Below are positions 1 through 7,675 of a stretch of 64,000 nucleotides of DNA, in pieces. How positions within the stretch are numbered: the first letter of the stretch is position 1; every line of letters starts with the position of its first letter. Position numbers and translations under genes: made by a program. Location: positions 19,024 through 83,023 of the forward strand of contig CANQBX010000006.1 of NCBI GenBank assembly GCA_947589095.1, written 5' to 3'. The notes beneath the pieces were generated by a model. It was given only the letters and a program-made list of their open reading frames with translations, searched no databases and was not told where the DNA came from. This stretch comes from an uncultured Lachnospiraceae bacterium (GTDB lineage Bacteria > Bacillota > Clostridia > Lachnospirales > Lachnospiraceae).

Positions 1-1
1 T

Positions 2-1645
2 AATTTTCCCGTTGGCGCAGCGATGTTCCTTGAATACGGAAACGAAAGCATCCATTTCAAGCACAAACCGATCGAGGGTTCGGATGCAAAGGACGATACC
101 GAACCGGACGAGCTGATTCTCGACGGACAGCAGAGACTGACCTCTCTTTATAATGCCCTTTACAGCAAGAAACCCGTACATACGAAAACGGACAAAGGCA
201 AAGAGATAGACAGATACTATTATCTGAATATTGAAAAGGCCATTGACCCGGGCGCTGATGACGATGATGTTGTCATCTCTGTTCCTGCAACGAGACAGGT
301 GACGTCTGAATTTGGAAGGAAGGTTGATATTGACCTTTCTACCCGGCAGGATGAATTTAAGTTAAAAATGTTCCCGCTTAACATCATTCTCAATTCCGGA
401 GAGGAGCAAGGCTGGCAGAACGATTATTATGCTTATTATAACTATGAACCGGATGTTATTCGGCAGTTCACCGAGTTATTTTCCAAGATCATTATGCCGA
501 CACAGAAATATGCCATGCCGGTTATTCTTCTGGACAAGGAGACTCCGAAAGAGGCTGTTTGTCAGGTCTTTGAGAATGTCAATACCGGTGGCGTCTCTCT
601 GACGGTTTTTGAACTTGTCACGGCGATTTTTGCTATGGATGACTTCCCGCTGCGTAAAGACTGGGAGGAACGTAAGGAGAAATATTTTTCAGGAGATTTA
701 CTGAACATTGTTACAGCCACCGACTTCCTGACGGCGCTCACGCTGCTCGCTGCGTCTAAGGAAGACAAAACAGTGAGCTGTAAGAAAAAGGATGTGCTGG
801 CCCTGCAGTTGACGGCGTACAAAAAGTATGCAGACGATCTTTGCAAAGGATTCTCCGAGGCGAATAAACTGCTGAAGGAGGAGCGGATTTTCTCAAGCCG
901 GGACCTGCCATACAGCACACAGCTCATTCCTTTAGCCACTATTTGTACTGTGCTGATGGAGGGGAACAGGATTCATACCACCACTGTCAGGAATATGGTA
1001 AAACAGTGGTATTGGTGCGGCGTATTTGGAGAACTGTACGGTTCTGCAAATGAAACGAGATACGCAAACGACATAACGCAGGTTATCAAATGGATTACAG
1101 AAGGAGGAGACCTTCCGAAGACTGTCACGGACTTCTTCTTTAATCCGACGCGTCTGCTTGGTCTGCAATCGAGGCAATCGGCGGCGTATAAAGGTATTAT
1201 GGCGCTCATATTGAAGAACCACGCCCGTGATTTCATCTCCGGCGTAGAGATGGATTTCTCGACATATTCCAATGAGAAAATCGACATACATCACATCTTT
1301 CCGAAGGATTATTGCATCGGACAGAGTTACGACAAGGACAAGTGGAACAGCATTATAAATAAAACTCCGATTTCTGCAAGCAGCAATCGGGAAATCGGTG
1401 GCGTCGCTCCATCTGTCTATCTTGGAAAACTTGAGAAGAAAGGCTCTGTGCTGCCGTCCGATTTGGATGGTTATGTTGAGACGCACTGGATCGATCATAC
1501 CATGTTAAGAAACGATGAATTTCAGGAATTCATTGTTGACCGCGCAAAGAAACTTTTAAGCGCGATCGAACGGGCTACCGGCAGAACGATATCCGGAAAG
1601 GATTCCGATGAGGTGCGGCAGGCGTTTGGAGATTCGCTGAATTAA
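2..1645 (+). CDS. DUF262/HNH (GmrSD-like) protein, 5' end outside window
   Basis: The reading frame is open from base 2, and the residues before the first Met (FPVGA) match the middle of a DUF262 domain, so the true start lies upstream of the window. The DGQQRLTSL motif near 120-150 is the hallmark of DUF262, a ParB/Srx-like nucleotide-binding fold. The C-terminal IDIHHIFPKDYC plus SASSNREIGG look like a DUF1524 HNH nuclease. In the GmrSD family this pairing makes a type IV restriction enzyme that cuts modified DNA; that role is inferred from the family. It heads a defence-like cluster and is followed 36 bases after its stop by the AlbA_2 gene. Base composition is richer in A+T than the core genes. 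Confidence 0.85.
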   Translation, partial: NFPVGAAMFLEYGNESIHFKHKPIEGSDAKDDTEPDELILDGQQRLTSLYNALYSKKPVHTKTDKGKEIDRYYYLNIEKAIDPGADDDDVVISVPATRQVTSEFGRKVDIDLSTRQDEFKLKMFPLNIILNSGEEQGWQNDYYAYYNYEPDVIRQFTELFSKIIMPTQKYAMPVILLDKETPKEAVCQVFENVNTGGVSLTVFELVTAIFAMDDFPLRKDWEERKEKYFSGDLLNIVTATDFLTALTLLAASKEDKTVSCKKKDVLALQLTAYKKYADDLCKGFSEANKLLKEERIFSSRDLPYSTQLIPLATICTVLMEGNRIHTTTVRNMVKQWYWCGVFGELYGSANETRYANDITQVIKWITEGGDLPKTVTDFFFNPTRLLGLQSRQSAAYKGIMALILKNHARDFISGVEMDFSTYSNEKIDIHHIFPKDYCIGQSYDKDKWNSIINKTPISASSNREIGGVAPSVYLGKLEKKGSVLPSDLDGYVETHWIDHTMLRNDEFQEFIVDRAKKLLSAIERATGRTISGKDSDEVRQAFGDSLN

Positions 1646-1681
1646 ATCTTTTAGCGTTGCGAAATATATGGAGGTGAACGC

Positions 1682-3033
1682 ATGATGGCAGAAAGCCAGA
1701 ATATAGAATGGAAAGAAATCTGGCGCGACGAATATCTGAAATGGATATGCGGTTTTGCCAATGCACAGGATGGCAAGATATATATTGGTAAAAAGGACGA
1801 TGGCACTGTCGTTGGTGTCAGTGATGCCAAAAACTGATGGAAGATATTCCAAACAAAATCCAAAACAAGCTTGGTATTGTTGCAGATGTAAATCTTCTCA
1901 CCGATAACGGAGCAGAATACATTGAGATTGCGGTTTCACCATGGGCGTTCCCTGTCAATTATGATGGCGAGTATCATTATCGCAGTGGTAGTACGAAACA
2001 GCAGCTTCGTGGCAGCGCATTGACAAATTTTCTGATGTCAAAGACTGGAATCAGGTGGGACGCTGCGACAGTCAACAATGTTACAGTTGATGATTTGGAT
2101 AAGGAGAGCTTTGACATTTTTCGTCGCGAGGCGCTACGCAGCGGCCGCATGACAAAGGATGATTTGGATATACCAAATGTTGAACTTTTGGACAAGCTTG
2201 ATCTGCTTGTTGATGGCAAACTGAAAAGAGCTGGAGCATTATGCTTCTATCGAAATGCAGAAAAGATTATCAGTGGCTGTTATGTAAAGATCGGAAAATT
2301 CGAGGGTAGTGACCTTTTGTATCAGGATGAAGTACACGGTTCTCTGCTGCTTATGGCCGACCGGGTAATCGACTTGATCTATCTGAAATACTTGAAAGCC
2401 GCAATTTCGTATTACAAAGAAACAAGGGTTGAAACCTATCCTTTTGCTCGCGACGCAGTGCGCGAGGCGGTCTATAATGCGCTGATCCATTGCAATTGGG
2501 CTGACAATATTCCGATCCAAATCCGCATTGAGGAAGACGTCATGTATATCAGCAACAGTAGTCTGCTTCCTTTTGGATGGACGGCGGAGACATTGATGGG
2601 AGCGCATTCCTCAAAGCCTTTCAATCCGGATATCGCAAATGTATTTTATCGTGCGGGTTATATTGAAAGCTGGGGACGCGGAATTCAAAAAATTTGTGAC
2701 GCCTGTAAAAGCCTTGGCGCAGATGAACCGGTATATATTCTTCATGGGGAAGATATCATGGTGAAATTCCGAGCTTTGCAAAGTGCTATAGTGTCGGATG
2801 CTAAAGTTCCAAAGCACCAAAGCACCGTAGACTTTGGTGCTTTGGATGACGCTTTGGTGCAAAAGATTCTGGAAGTGTTAAGACACAAACCAGAAATTTC
2901 ACAAAGCGAAATGGCAGAAGAGCTTGGGACCACAAGACGGGTGATTCAAAAGAAAATGATTCTTTTGAAAGAAGCGGAACGCATTGAACGTGTCGGTGGC
3001 AAGCGTTATGGTCACTGGATAATTCATGAATAA
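1682..3033 (+). pseudogene. AlbA_2/RecG-like ATP-binding winged-helix regulator, frameshifted
   Basis: A good ribosome site (GGAGGTG at about 1670) precedes ATG 1682. The first 51 codons carry the AlbA_2 (Schlafen-like DNA-binding) signature NIEWKEIWRDEYLKWICGFAN, then stop at 1835-1837 within GATGCCAAAAACTGATGG. One more A in the five-A run (1829-1833) would give AAA AAA CTG ATG GAA and join the frame to the 398-residue ORF starting at ATG 1837. That second ORF holds the rest of AlbA_2, a HATPase_c_4 domain (NALIHCNWAD, GRGIQKI) and a C-terminal winged helix (about residues 345-395, QSEMAEELGTTRR). TGATG overlap at the break could allow reinitiation. It may be a real frameshift, a slippage switch or a sequencing error. 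Confidence 0.8.
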
Positions 3034-3094
3034 AACCTATTAAATGGACTTAGCAGGATTCCCCAGCCATACTCTCAGAAAGAAGTGAAGAACA

Positions 3095-5605
3095 ATGCCC
3101 CAATTCGATTTTGTGCAAACAACAGATGCAGAAGAATTTGAAATAGAACATACAGATGTTATGACTGGCGACAGAAATAAAAACCGTTTTCTGTATTACC
3201 AGTTAAAGATGAGTATGCAAAAAGCCGGCAGAATCGACATTATCGTCTCGTTTCTCATGGAATCCGGCGTCAGGATGATTTTGAAGGATTTGAAGGCGGC
3301 GCTAGACCGCGACGTACCGGTGAGAATTCTTACCGGGAATTATCTTGGCATCACGCAGCCGTCGGCGTTGTATCTGATCAAGAAAGAACTCGGCGACAGG
3401 GTGGATCTGCGGTTTTATAACGATAAGGGACGTTCCTTTCATCCGAAAGCCTACATATTTCACTATGAAAATATGGGGGAAATATATATAGGCTCCTCTA
3501 ATATTTCCAGAAGCGCGCTGACCTCGGGCATAGAGTGGAATTACCGGTTTACCAGTCTTAATGATAAGAAAAACTTTGGGCAGTTTTATGCAGCCTTTGT
3601 TGATCTATTTGAAAATCATTCCCTGGTAATAGACGACCGGGAACTGATCAGTTACTCCAGAAGCTGGCATAAGCCTGCTGTATCAAAAGATCTGGCCAGA
3701 TATGATGAGCTGGAAGATTTTGCGGATGCGGAAGGGCAGCCGCTGTTTCAGCCGCGGGGCGCGCAGATAGAGGCTTTGTATGCGCTGCAGGACAGCCGGG
3801 CTGAGGGCGCGACAAAAGGACTTGTTCAGGCGGCTACCGGCGTGGGAAAGACATACCTGGCGGCGTTTGATTCTGCCAAATATGAACGGGTCTTGTTTGT
3901 GGCCCACAGAGAGGAAATTCTAAAGCAGGCGGCGATGTCTTTTCGGAATGTAAGGCGGTCCGACGATTACGGATTTTTCTACGGAAAACAGAAGGATACG
4001 GATAGATCCGTGATTTTTGCGTCTGTCGCGACGCTTGGCAGGAGCGAATATCTTACGGAAGAATATTTCGCACCGGATTATTTTGATTATCTGGTGATCG
4101 ATGAATTTCATCATGCTGTTAATGACCAATACAGAAGGATTGTAGAATACTTCCGCCCGAAGTTTCTGCTGGGCCTGACGGCGACGCCGGAGCGTATGGA
4201 TGGAAGAAATATCTATGAAATCTGTGATTATAATGTTCCATATGAGATTTCACTAAAGGACGCCATTAACAAAGGCATGCTGGTGCCGTTCCATTATTAT
4301 GGCATCTTTGATGAGACCGATTACTCCGGGCTGCATATTGTCGGGGGAAAGTATGATGAAAAAGAACTGAACCGCGCTTACATCGGAAATGTTTACCGGC
4401 ATGAACTGATCTATAAGTATTATTGCAAATATGGCTCAAAACGTGCGCTGGGGTTTTGTTGTTCCCGGGCACATGCGGAAGAGATGGCTGGAGAATTCTG
4501 CAAAAGAGGTATTCCGTCTGTGGCCGTTTACAGCAACGCATCGGGTCAGTTTTCCGAGGACAGAGATCAAGCAATCGAAAAATTGAAAAACGGCGAGATC
4601 CGGGTCATCTTTTCAGTGGATATGTTTAATGAAGGTGTAGATATTACGTCTGTGGATATGGTGCTATTTTTACGTCCGACAGAATCTCCCATTGTATTTT
4701 TACAGCAGCTGGGTCGGGGATTGCGCAGGAGCAGAGGAAAAGCATATCTGAATGTACTGGATTTCATTGGAAATTATGAAAAGGCAGGGCGCGTCAGATT
4801 TCTGCTTACCGGAAAAACGGAATCAGACCATGGAGGCTATGATCCGGCGGATCGATCTGATTGGCCGGATGATTGCCAGATCGATTTTGATCTGAAACTG
4901 ATCGATCTGTTTGCTGAAATGGACAAAAAGCAGCGTAAAGTGAAAGATCTGATCAGAAATGAATTTTTCCGAATCAAGGAGCTACTGAGTCGAAGGCCTT
5001 CCCGCATGGATTTGTTCAGTTACATGGATGACGATATTTATCAGATGGCAATTACCCATTCCAGGGAGAATCCGTTCAAGCGGTATTTGGAATATTGCAG
5101 AGAACTAGACGTTTTGACTGACGAAGAAACAGCATTTTATCAAGGAATCGGCAGGGAATTTATCAGACTGATTGAAACAACGAATATGACGAAAATATAT
5201 AAAATGCCGGTTCTGATGGCTTTTTATAATCATGGAAATGTTCGTATGCGTGTTACGGAAGAGGAACTTCTGGAAAGCTGGAAGGCATTTTTCAGCACCG
5301 GAACAAATTGGAAGGATCTGGCGTTGGAAATGAGTTATGCGCGCTTTCAGAAAATCACGGATAAAGAGCATCTTCGTAAGATTTTGCAGATGCCGGTGCA
5401 TTTTTTGCTGGAATCCGGAAAAGGCATGTTTATCAAAGGCGAAGGCGCACCAATTGCGCTCCGGGAGGAATTACGGAATGTTATATCCGACAAAGTATTT
5501 TCGGAGCAAATGAAAGACGTCATCGAGTATCGAACGATGGACTATTATCAAAGACGCTACAGAGGAAATGCGAGCAAAGGGAGGACGCTGTATGGATCAA
5601 AATGA
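3095..5605 (+). CDS. PLD-domain DEAD/DEAH superfamily II helicase
   Basis: 836 residues. The N-terminal 170 or so form a phospholipase-D-like domain with one HxK motif (SFHPKAYIFHYENMGEIYIG, then SSNIS). A superfamily II helicase follows: Walker A ATGVGKT (about residue 248), DEFHH motif II (about 336), LTATPERMDG motif III, and a helicase C domain ending in QQLGRGLRRSRGK (about 540). The last 270 residues are unassigned. Such PLD-helicase fusions (COG1061-like) are common in bacterial defence loci; I infer ATP-driven nucleic-acid processing. The 3' end overlaps the methyltransferase start by 14 bases, so the two are co-translated. The ribosome site is weak (AGAAGTGAAG). Confidence 0.85.
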   Translation: MPQFDFVQTTDAEEFEIEHTDVMTGDRNKNRFLYYQLKMSMQKAGRIDIIVSFLMESGVRMILKDLKAALDRDVPVRILTGNYLGITQPSALYLIKKELGDRVDLRFYNDKGRSFHPKAYIFHYENMGEIYIGSSNISRSALTSGIEWNYRFTSLNDKKNFGQFYAAFVDLFENHSLVIDDRELISYSRSWHKPAVSKDLARYDELEDFADAEGQPLFQPRGAQIEALYALQDSRAEGATKGLVQAATGVGKTYLAAFDSAKYERVLFVAHREEILKQAAMSFRNVRRSDDYGFFYGKQKDTDRSVIFASVATLGRSEYLTEEYFAPDYFDYLVIDEFHHAVNDQYRRIVEYFRPKFLLGLTATPERMDGRNIYEICDYNVPYEISLKDAINKGMLVPFHYYGIFDETDYSGLHIVGGKYDEKELNRAYIGNVYRHELIYKYYCKYGSKRALGFCCSRAHAEEMAGEFCKRGIPSVAVYSNASGQFSEDRDQAIEKLKNGEIRVIFSVDMFNEGVDITSVDMVLFLRPTESPIVFLQQLGRGLRRSRGKAYLNVLDFIGNYEKAGRVRFLLTGKTESDHGGYDPADRSDWPDDCQIDFDLKLIDLFAEMDKKQRKVKDLIRNEFFRIKELLSRRPSRMDLFSYMDDDIYQMAITHSRENPFKRYLEYCRELDVLTDEETAFYQGIGREFIRLIETTNMTKIYKMPVLMAFYNHGNVRMRVTEEELLESWKAFFSTGTNWKDLALEMSYARFQKITDKEHLRKILQMPVHFLLESGKGMFIKGEGAPIALREELRNVISDKVFSEQMKDVIEYRTMDYYQRRYRGNASKGRTLYGSK

Positions 5606-6194
5606 AACTTTGGCATATTACGATCAAAATGCCGCTGCCTTTGCGGCGGGGACGGAGAAGGTGGACTTTGCGGAAATGCAGGATCAGTTTCTGGCATTGC
5701 TTCCGCCGGGATCAAAGATTTTGGATTTTGGATGTGGCTCCGGGAGAGACACTCGGTATTTTCTGGACAGGGGATATTATGTAGACGCGACGGACGGTTC
5801 CGAAGAAATGTGCCGGTATGCTGAGAAATATACGGGAATACCTGTTCGGAAAATGTTGTTTTCCGAGCTGAACGCTGTAGATGTGTACGATGGCATCTGG
5901 GCGTGTTCTTCGATTCTGCATGTGCGCTTACCAGAGCTTCCGGATGTCTTTGGAAAGATGGTACGGGCGTTAAGGAAGCATGGAATCATTTATACTTCGT
6001 TTAAATATGGTACGTATGCCGGAATGCGAAACGGTAGACACTTCACGGATTTCACGGAAGAATCCTTTGAAAAATTTCTTTTGGATATACCAAATCTTCA
6101 GATGCGGCAGATGTGGGTCACGAGCGATGTACGGCCGGGGAGAGCGGATGAAAAATGGTTGAATTTGATATTGGAGAAGACGGAGGAAGAGTGA
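5592..6194 (+). CDS. class I SAM-dependent methyltransferase
   Basis: 200 residues, starting at ATG 5592 (MDQNETLAYYDQNA), chosen because GGGAGG lies 7-12 bases upstream; an earlier in-frame start at 5568 lacks a site. Motif I is ILDFGCGSGRDTRYF (about residues 42-56), motif II VDATDGSEEM, and GIWACSSILHV follows, all typical of small-molecule or tRNA-type class I methyltransferases (Methyltransf_11/25-like). No DNA-methylase NPPY or DPPY motif is present, so it is unlikely to be a restriction modification subunit. It overlaps the PLD-helicase gene by 14 bases and probably works with it. The substrate is unknown. Confidence 0.8.
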   Translation: MDQNETLAYYDQNAAAFAAGTEKVDFAEMQDQFLALLPPGSKILDFGCGSGRDTRYFLDRGYYVDATDGSEEMCRYAEKYTGIPVRKMLFSELNAVDVYDGIWACSSILHVRLPELPDVFGKMVRALRKHGIIYTSFKYGTYAGMRNGRHFTDFTEESFEKFLLDIPNLQMRQMWVTSDVRPGRADEKWLNLILEKTEEE

Positions 6195-6241
6195 CGGGGA
6201 TATAAAGATATCGGAAATGTGAAACAATAATATTCAAAACA

Positions 6242-6262
6242 TTACTCTTCCTTATCTGCCAT
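6242..6262 (-). pseudogene. six-codon remnant ORF behind second Abi-type leader
   Basis: On the minus strand, GGAGAACCAACT precedes ATG GCA GAT AAG GAA GAG TAA. The ribosome site and the first two codons (Met-Ala, then Asp/Glu-Lys) mirror those of the intact Abi gene (CGGAGGTTCT ATG GCT GAA AAA). I read this as the start of a lost second Abi-type gene, or a deliberate leader peptide. Confidence 0.4.
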
Positions 6263-6282
6263 AGTTGGTTCTCCTTATTAAC

Positions 6283-6333
6283 AAAACGCCCTCAAGTGTG
6301 CATGTGTTTCCACAGAGGCCTGAGGGAGATGTT
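6283..6333 (-). ncRNA. second Abi-type structured leader RNA (candidate)
   Basis: Read leftward: arms CCCTCA and TGAGGG (6321-6326 and 6289-6294) enclose an inner hairpin TGTG-GAAA-CACA, followed by CGTTTTG. A TTGACA box (6362-6367), overlapping the Abi stop codon, and TAATAT (6340-6345, spacer 16) or TATAAT (6335-6340, spacer 21) could drive it. The order promoter, hairpin, T-run, GGAG, ATGGC is the same as in the leader of the intact Abi gene at 7345-7431. Confidence 0.5.
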
Positions 6334-6363
6334 AATTATATATTAACAGGAAGCAGGAAATTG

Positions 6364-7329
6364 TCAAGATATTTGGGAGATATTCATCCAATTTGCATCA
6401 AATCCCATGATTGACATAATATCAGAAACAGGAATGGTATGCAGCTGCTTTTGTAATTTGTTGAATGCGCCGCGCATGGATGAAACAAATTCATTTAAAT
6501 CGGTTTTGCTTAGTAAAAGGGCAAACATAATAGCCAGGGCAAAAGCATCATTTGTTCCATATGTATATGATCCATCTTTAGCGCGGATAAGGCCCAAACG
6601 GCTGAAGTTTTTAATACTTTTTGTATGAATGCTTTCTCTGAATTTAATATCGAAAAAGCGTTCATCATGCGCGCAGCTGTTTCTGGCTAACGCCAGCATA
6701 TGCATAAATTTAGACAGTTCGCTTGGTTGAAGATTGAATTGCTTTGCAACAATGGTTTTGTCTGCCGGTTTCATGTTTTTATAAAAGTTTTCGATTTTGC
6801 CAAATGTAAGAACATTTACAAGAACCCAAAGAGGAATATAACCATGTTCAGTCATATAGTGGGTAACAGCCTGATGATGTTTGCTCATCTGCCGGGCGAT
6901 TTCCTGCTGAATGTCTCCGATGAGCTTAATTGCTGATGAAATATTTCGTTCATTGGAGACATCAAAATTATCGATCTTTAAATAATTATCATGACCATAT
7001 TTGGCAGAGAATTCGTGAGCGATGACAGTTTTGAATGTGTTTTCGATCTTCAATAAGTATTTTAAGTAGATGTTTCTTACTTCGCGGTCAAAATTATAGA
7101 GAGCAAATACCTCATCAAATGTTGTTCCGGCCTTATAGACTTCATCAGTCGTTGCAGTGGCTTTTGAAGCAAGGAAAGGTTCTTTGTATCCGTTGATGAC
7201 ATTATAATAATTTTCGTGCTCAAGTATTCGCATAACTCGCGAACCTTGGGAGCCTTTACCGATGACCATGCCTCTTGAGCGAAGGATATTTAATTGTTGA
7301 CGATATGTTTTATATGTTTTTTCAGCCAT
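6364..7329 (-). CDS. Abi_2/AbiD-AbiF family abortive infection protein (HEPN)
   Basis: 321 residues from ATG at 7329 (MAEKTYKTYRQQLNILRSRGM); TCGGAGGTTCT directly upstream is an excellent ribosome site, and the longer ORF to 7392 would run through the leader hairpin. The protein is a full-length Abi_2 family member. ARNSCAHDERFF places Arg216 and His221 in the HEPN R-x4-H ribonuclease arrangement. Abi_2 proteins (AbiD, AbiF) stop phage growth at the cost of the host cell. Here the gene is transcribed from a near-consensus promoter through a strong hairpin with a T-run, so toxin production is probably attenuated, and the short RNA may act as the antitoxin. Confidence 0.85.
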   Translation of the reverse strand: MAEKTYKTYRQQLNILRSRGMVIGKGSQGSRVMRILEHENYYNVINGYKEPFLASKATATTDEVYKAGTTFDEVFALYNFDREVRNIYLKYLLKIENTFKTVIAHEFSAKYGHDNYLKIDNFDVSNERNISSAIKLIGDIQQEIARQMSKHHQAVTHYMTEHGYIPLWVLVNVLTFGKIENFYKNMKPADKTIVAKQFNLQPSELSKFMHMLALARNSCAHDERFFDIKFRESIHTKSIKNFSRLGLIRAKDGSYTYGTNDAFALAIMFALLLSKTDLNEFVSSMRGAFNKLQKQLHTIPVSDIMSIMGFDANWMNISQIS

Positions 7330-7344
7330 AGAACCTCCGATAAT

Positions 7345-7397
7345 AAAAAGCCCCCGGGCCCGAAGGACACCGGAGGACAAACTGGCAATCACTTTGT
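7345..7397 (-). ncRNA. structured leader RNA of the Abi gene (abiF-RNA-like)
   Basis: Read leftward, 7376-7351 forms a ten-pair stem with two bulged U residues and a cUUCGg tetraloop (CCTCCGGTGTCC TTCG GGCCCGGGGG), followed by CTTTTT (7350-7345). This is a textbook intrinsic terminator placed between the promoter (7404-7431) and the ribosome site, giving a short RNA of about 50 nt plus occasional read-through into the toxin gene. As I recall, a conserved 'abiF RNA' motif has been described next to abiF-type genes; I could not compare it with that model. Confidence 0.6.
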
Positions 7398-7403
7398 ATA
7401 GAC

Positions 7404-7431
7404 ATTATAACACAATAATGCCGAATGTCAA
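7404..7431 (-). promoter_or_regulatory. near-consensus promoter of the Abi leader RNA
   Basis: TTGACA (7426-7431) and TATAAT (7404-7409), both perfect, with a 16-base spacer. The predicted transcript starts near 7397, just upstream of the terminator-like hairpin. Few promoters in this window match consensus this well, which suits constant production of a small RNA. Confidence 0.8.
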
Positions 7432-7675
7432 CAATACATTGGCTTTTTGGCCGTGCTTTTTCCGCATCGGCTTCGCCGTACCTATACAAGTGATTCTATA
7501 TCAGTATATGTCAAAAAGCCAGAAAGGATTCAAAAAAGATTCCTCCAGTTACGGATTGTAAATTAAAAGAATTTGTGCCATAATAAATCAGCCAGAGAAA
7601 TACTTTGAACGATAACATAACTATAGATGTCCCCCCGCAACCCTATCCCACCACCCCCATACGGAGTTGAACAAA
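7432..7675. other. intergenic region, no gene seen
   Basis: A+T-rich spacer between the defence-like cluster and the GC-rich core; composition changes sharply at about 7,660. No convincing promoter, terminator or repeat was found. This is a plausible left boundary of the island. Confidence 0.5.
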
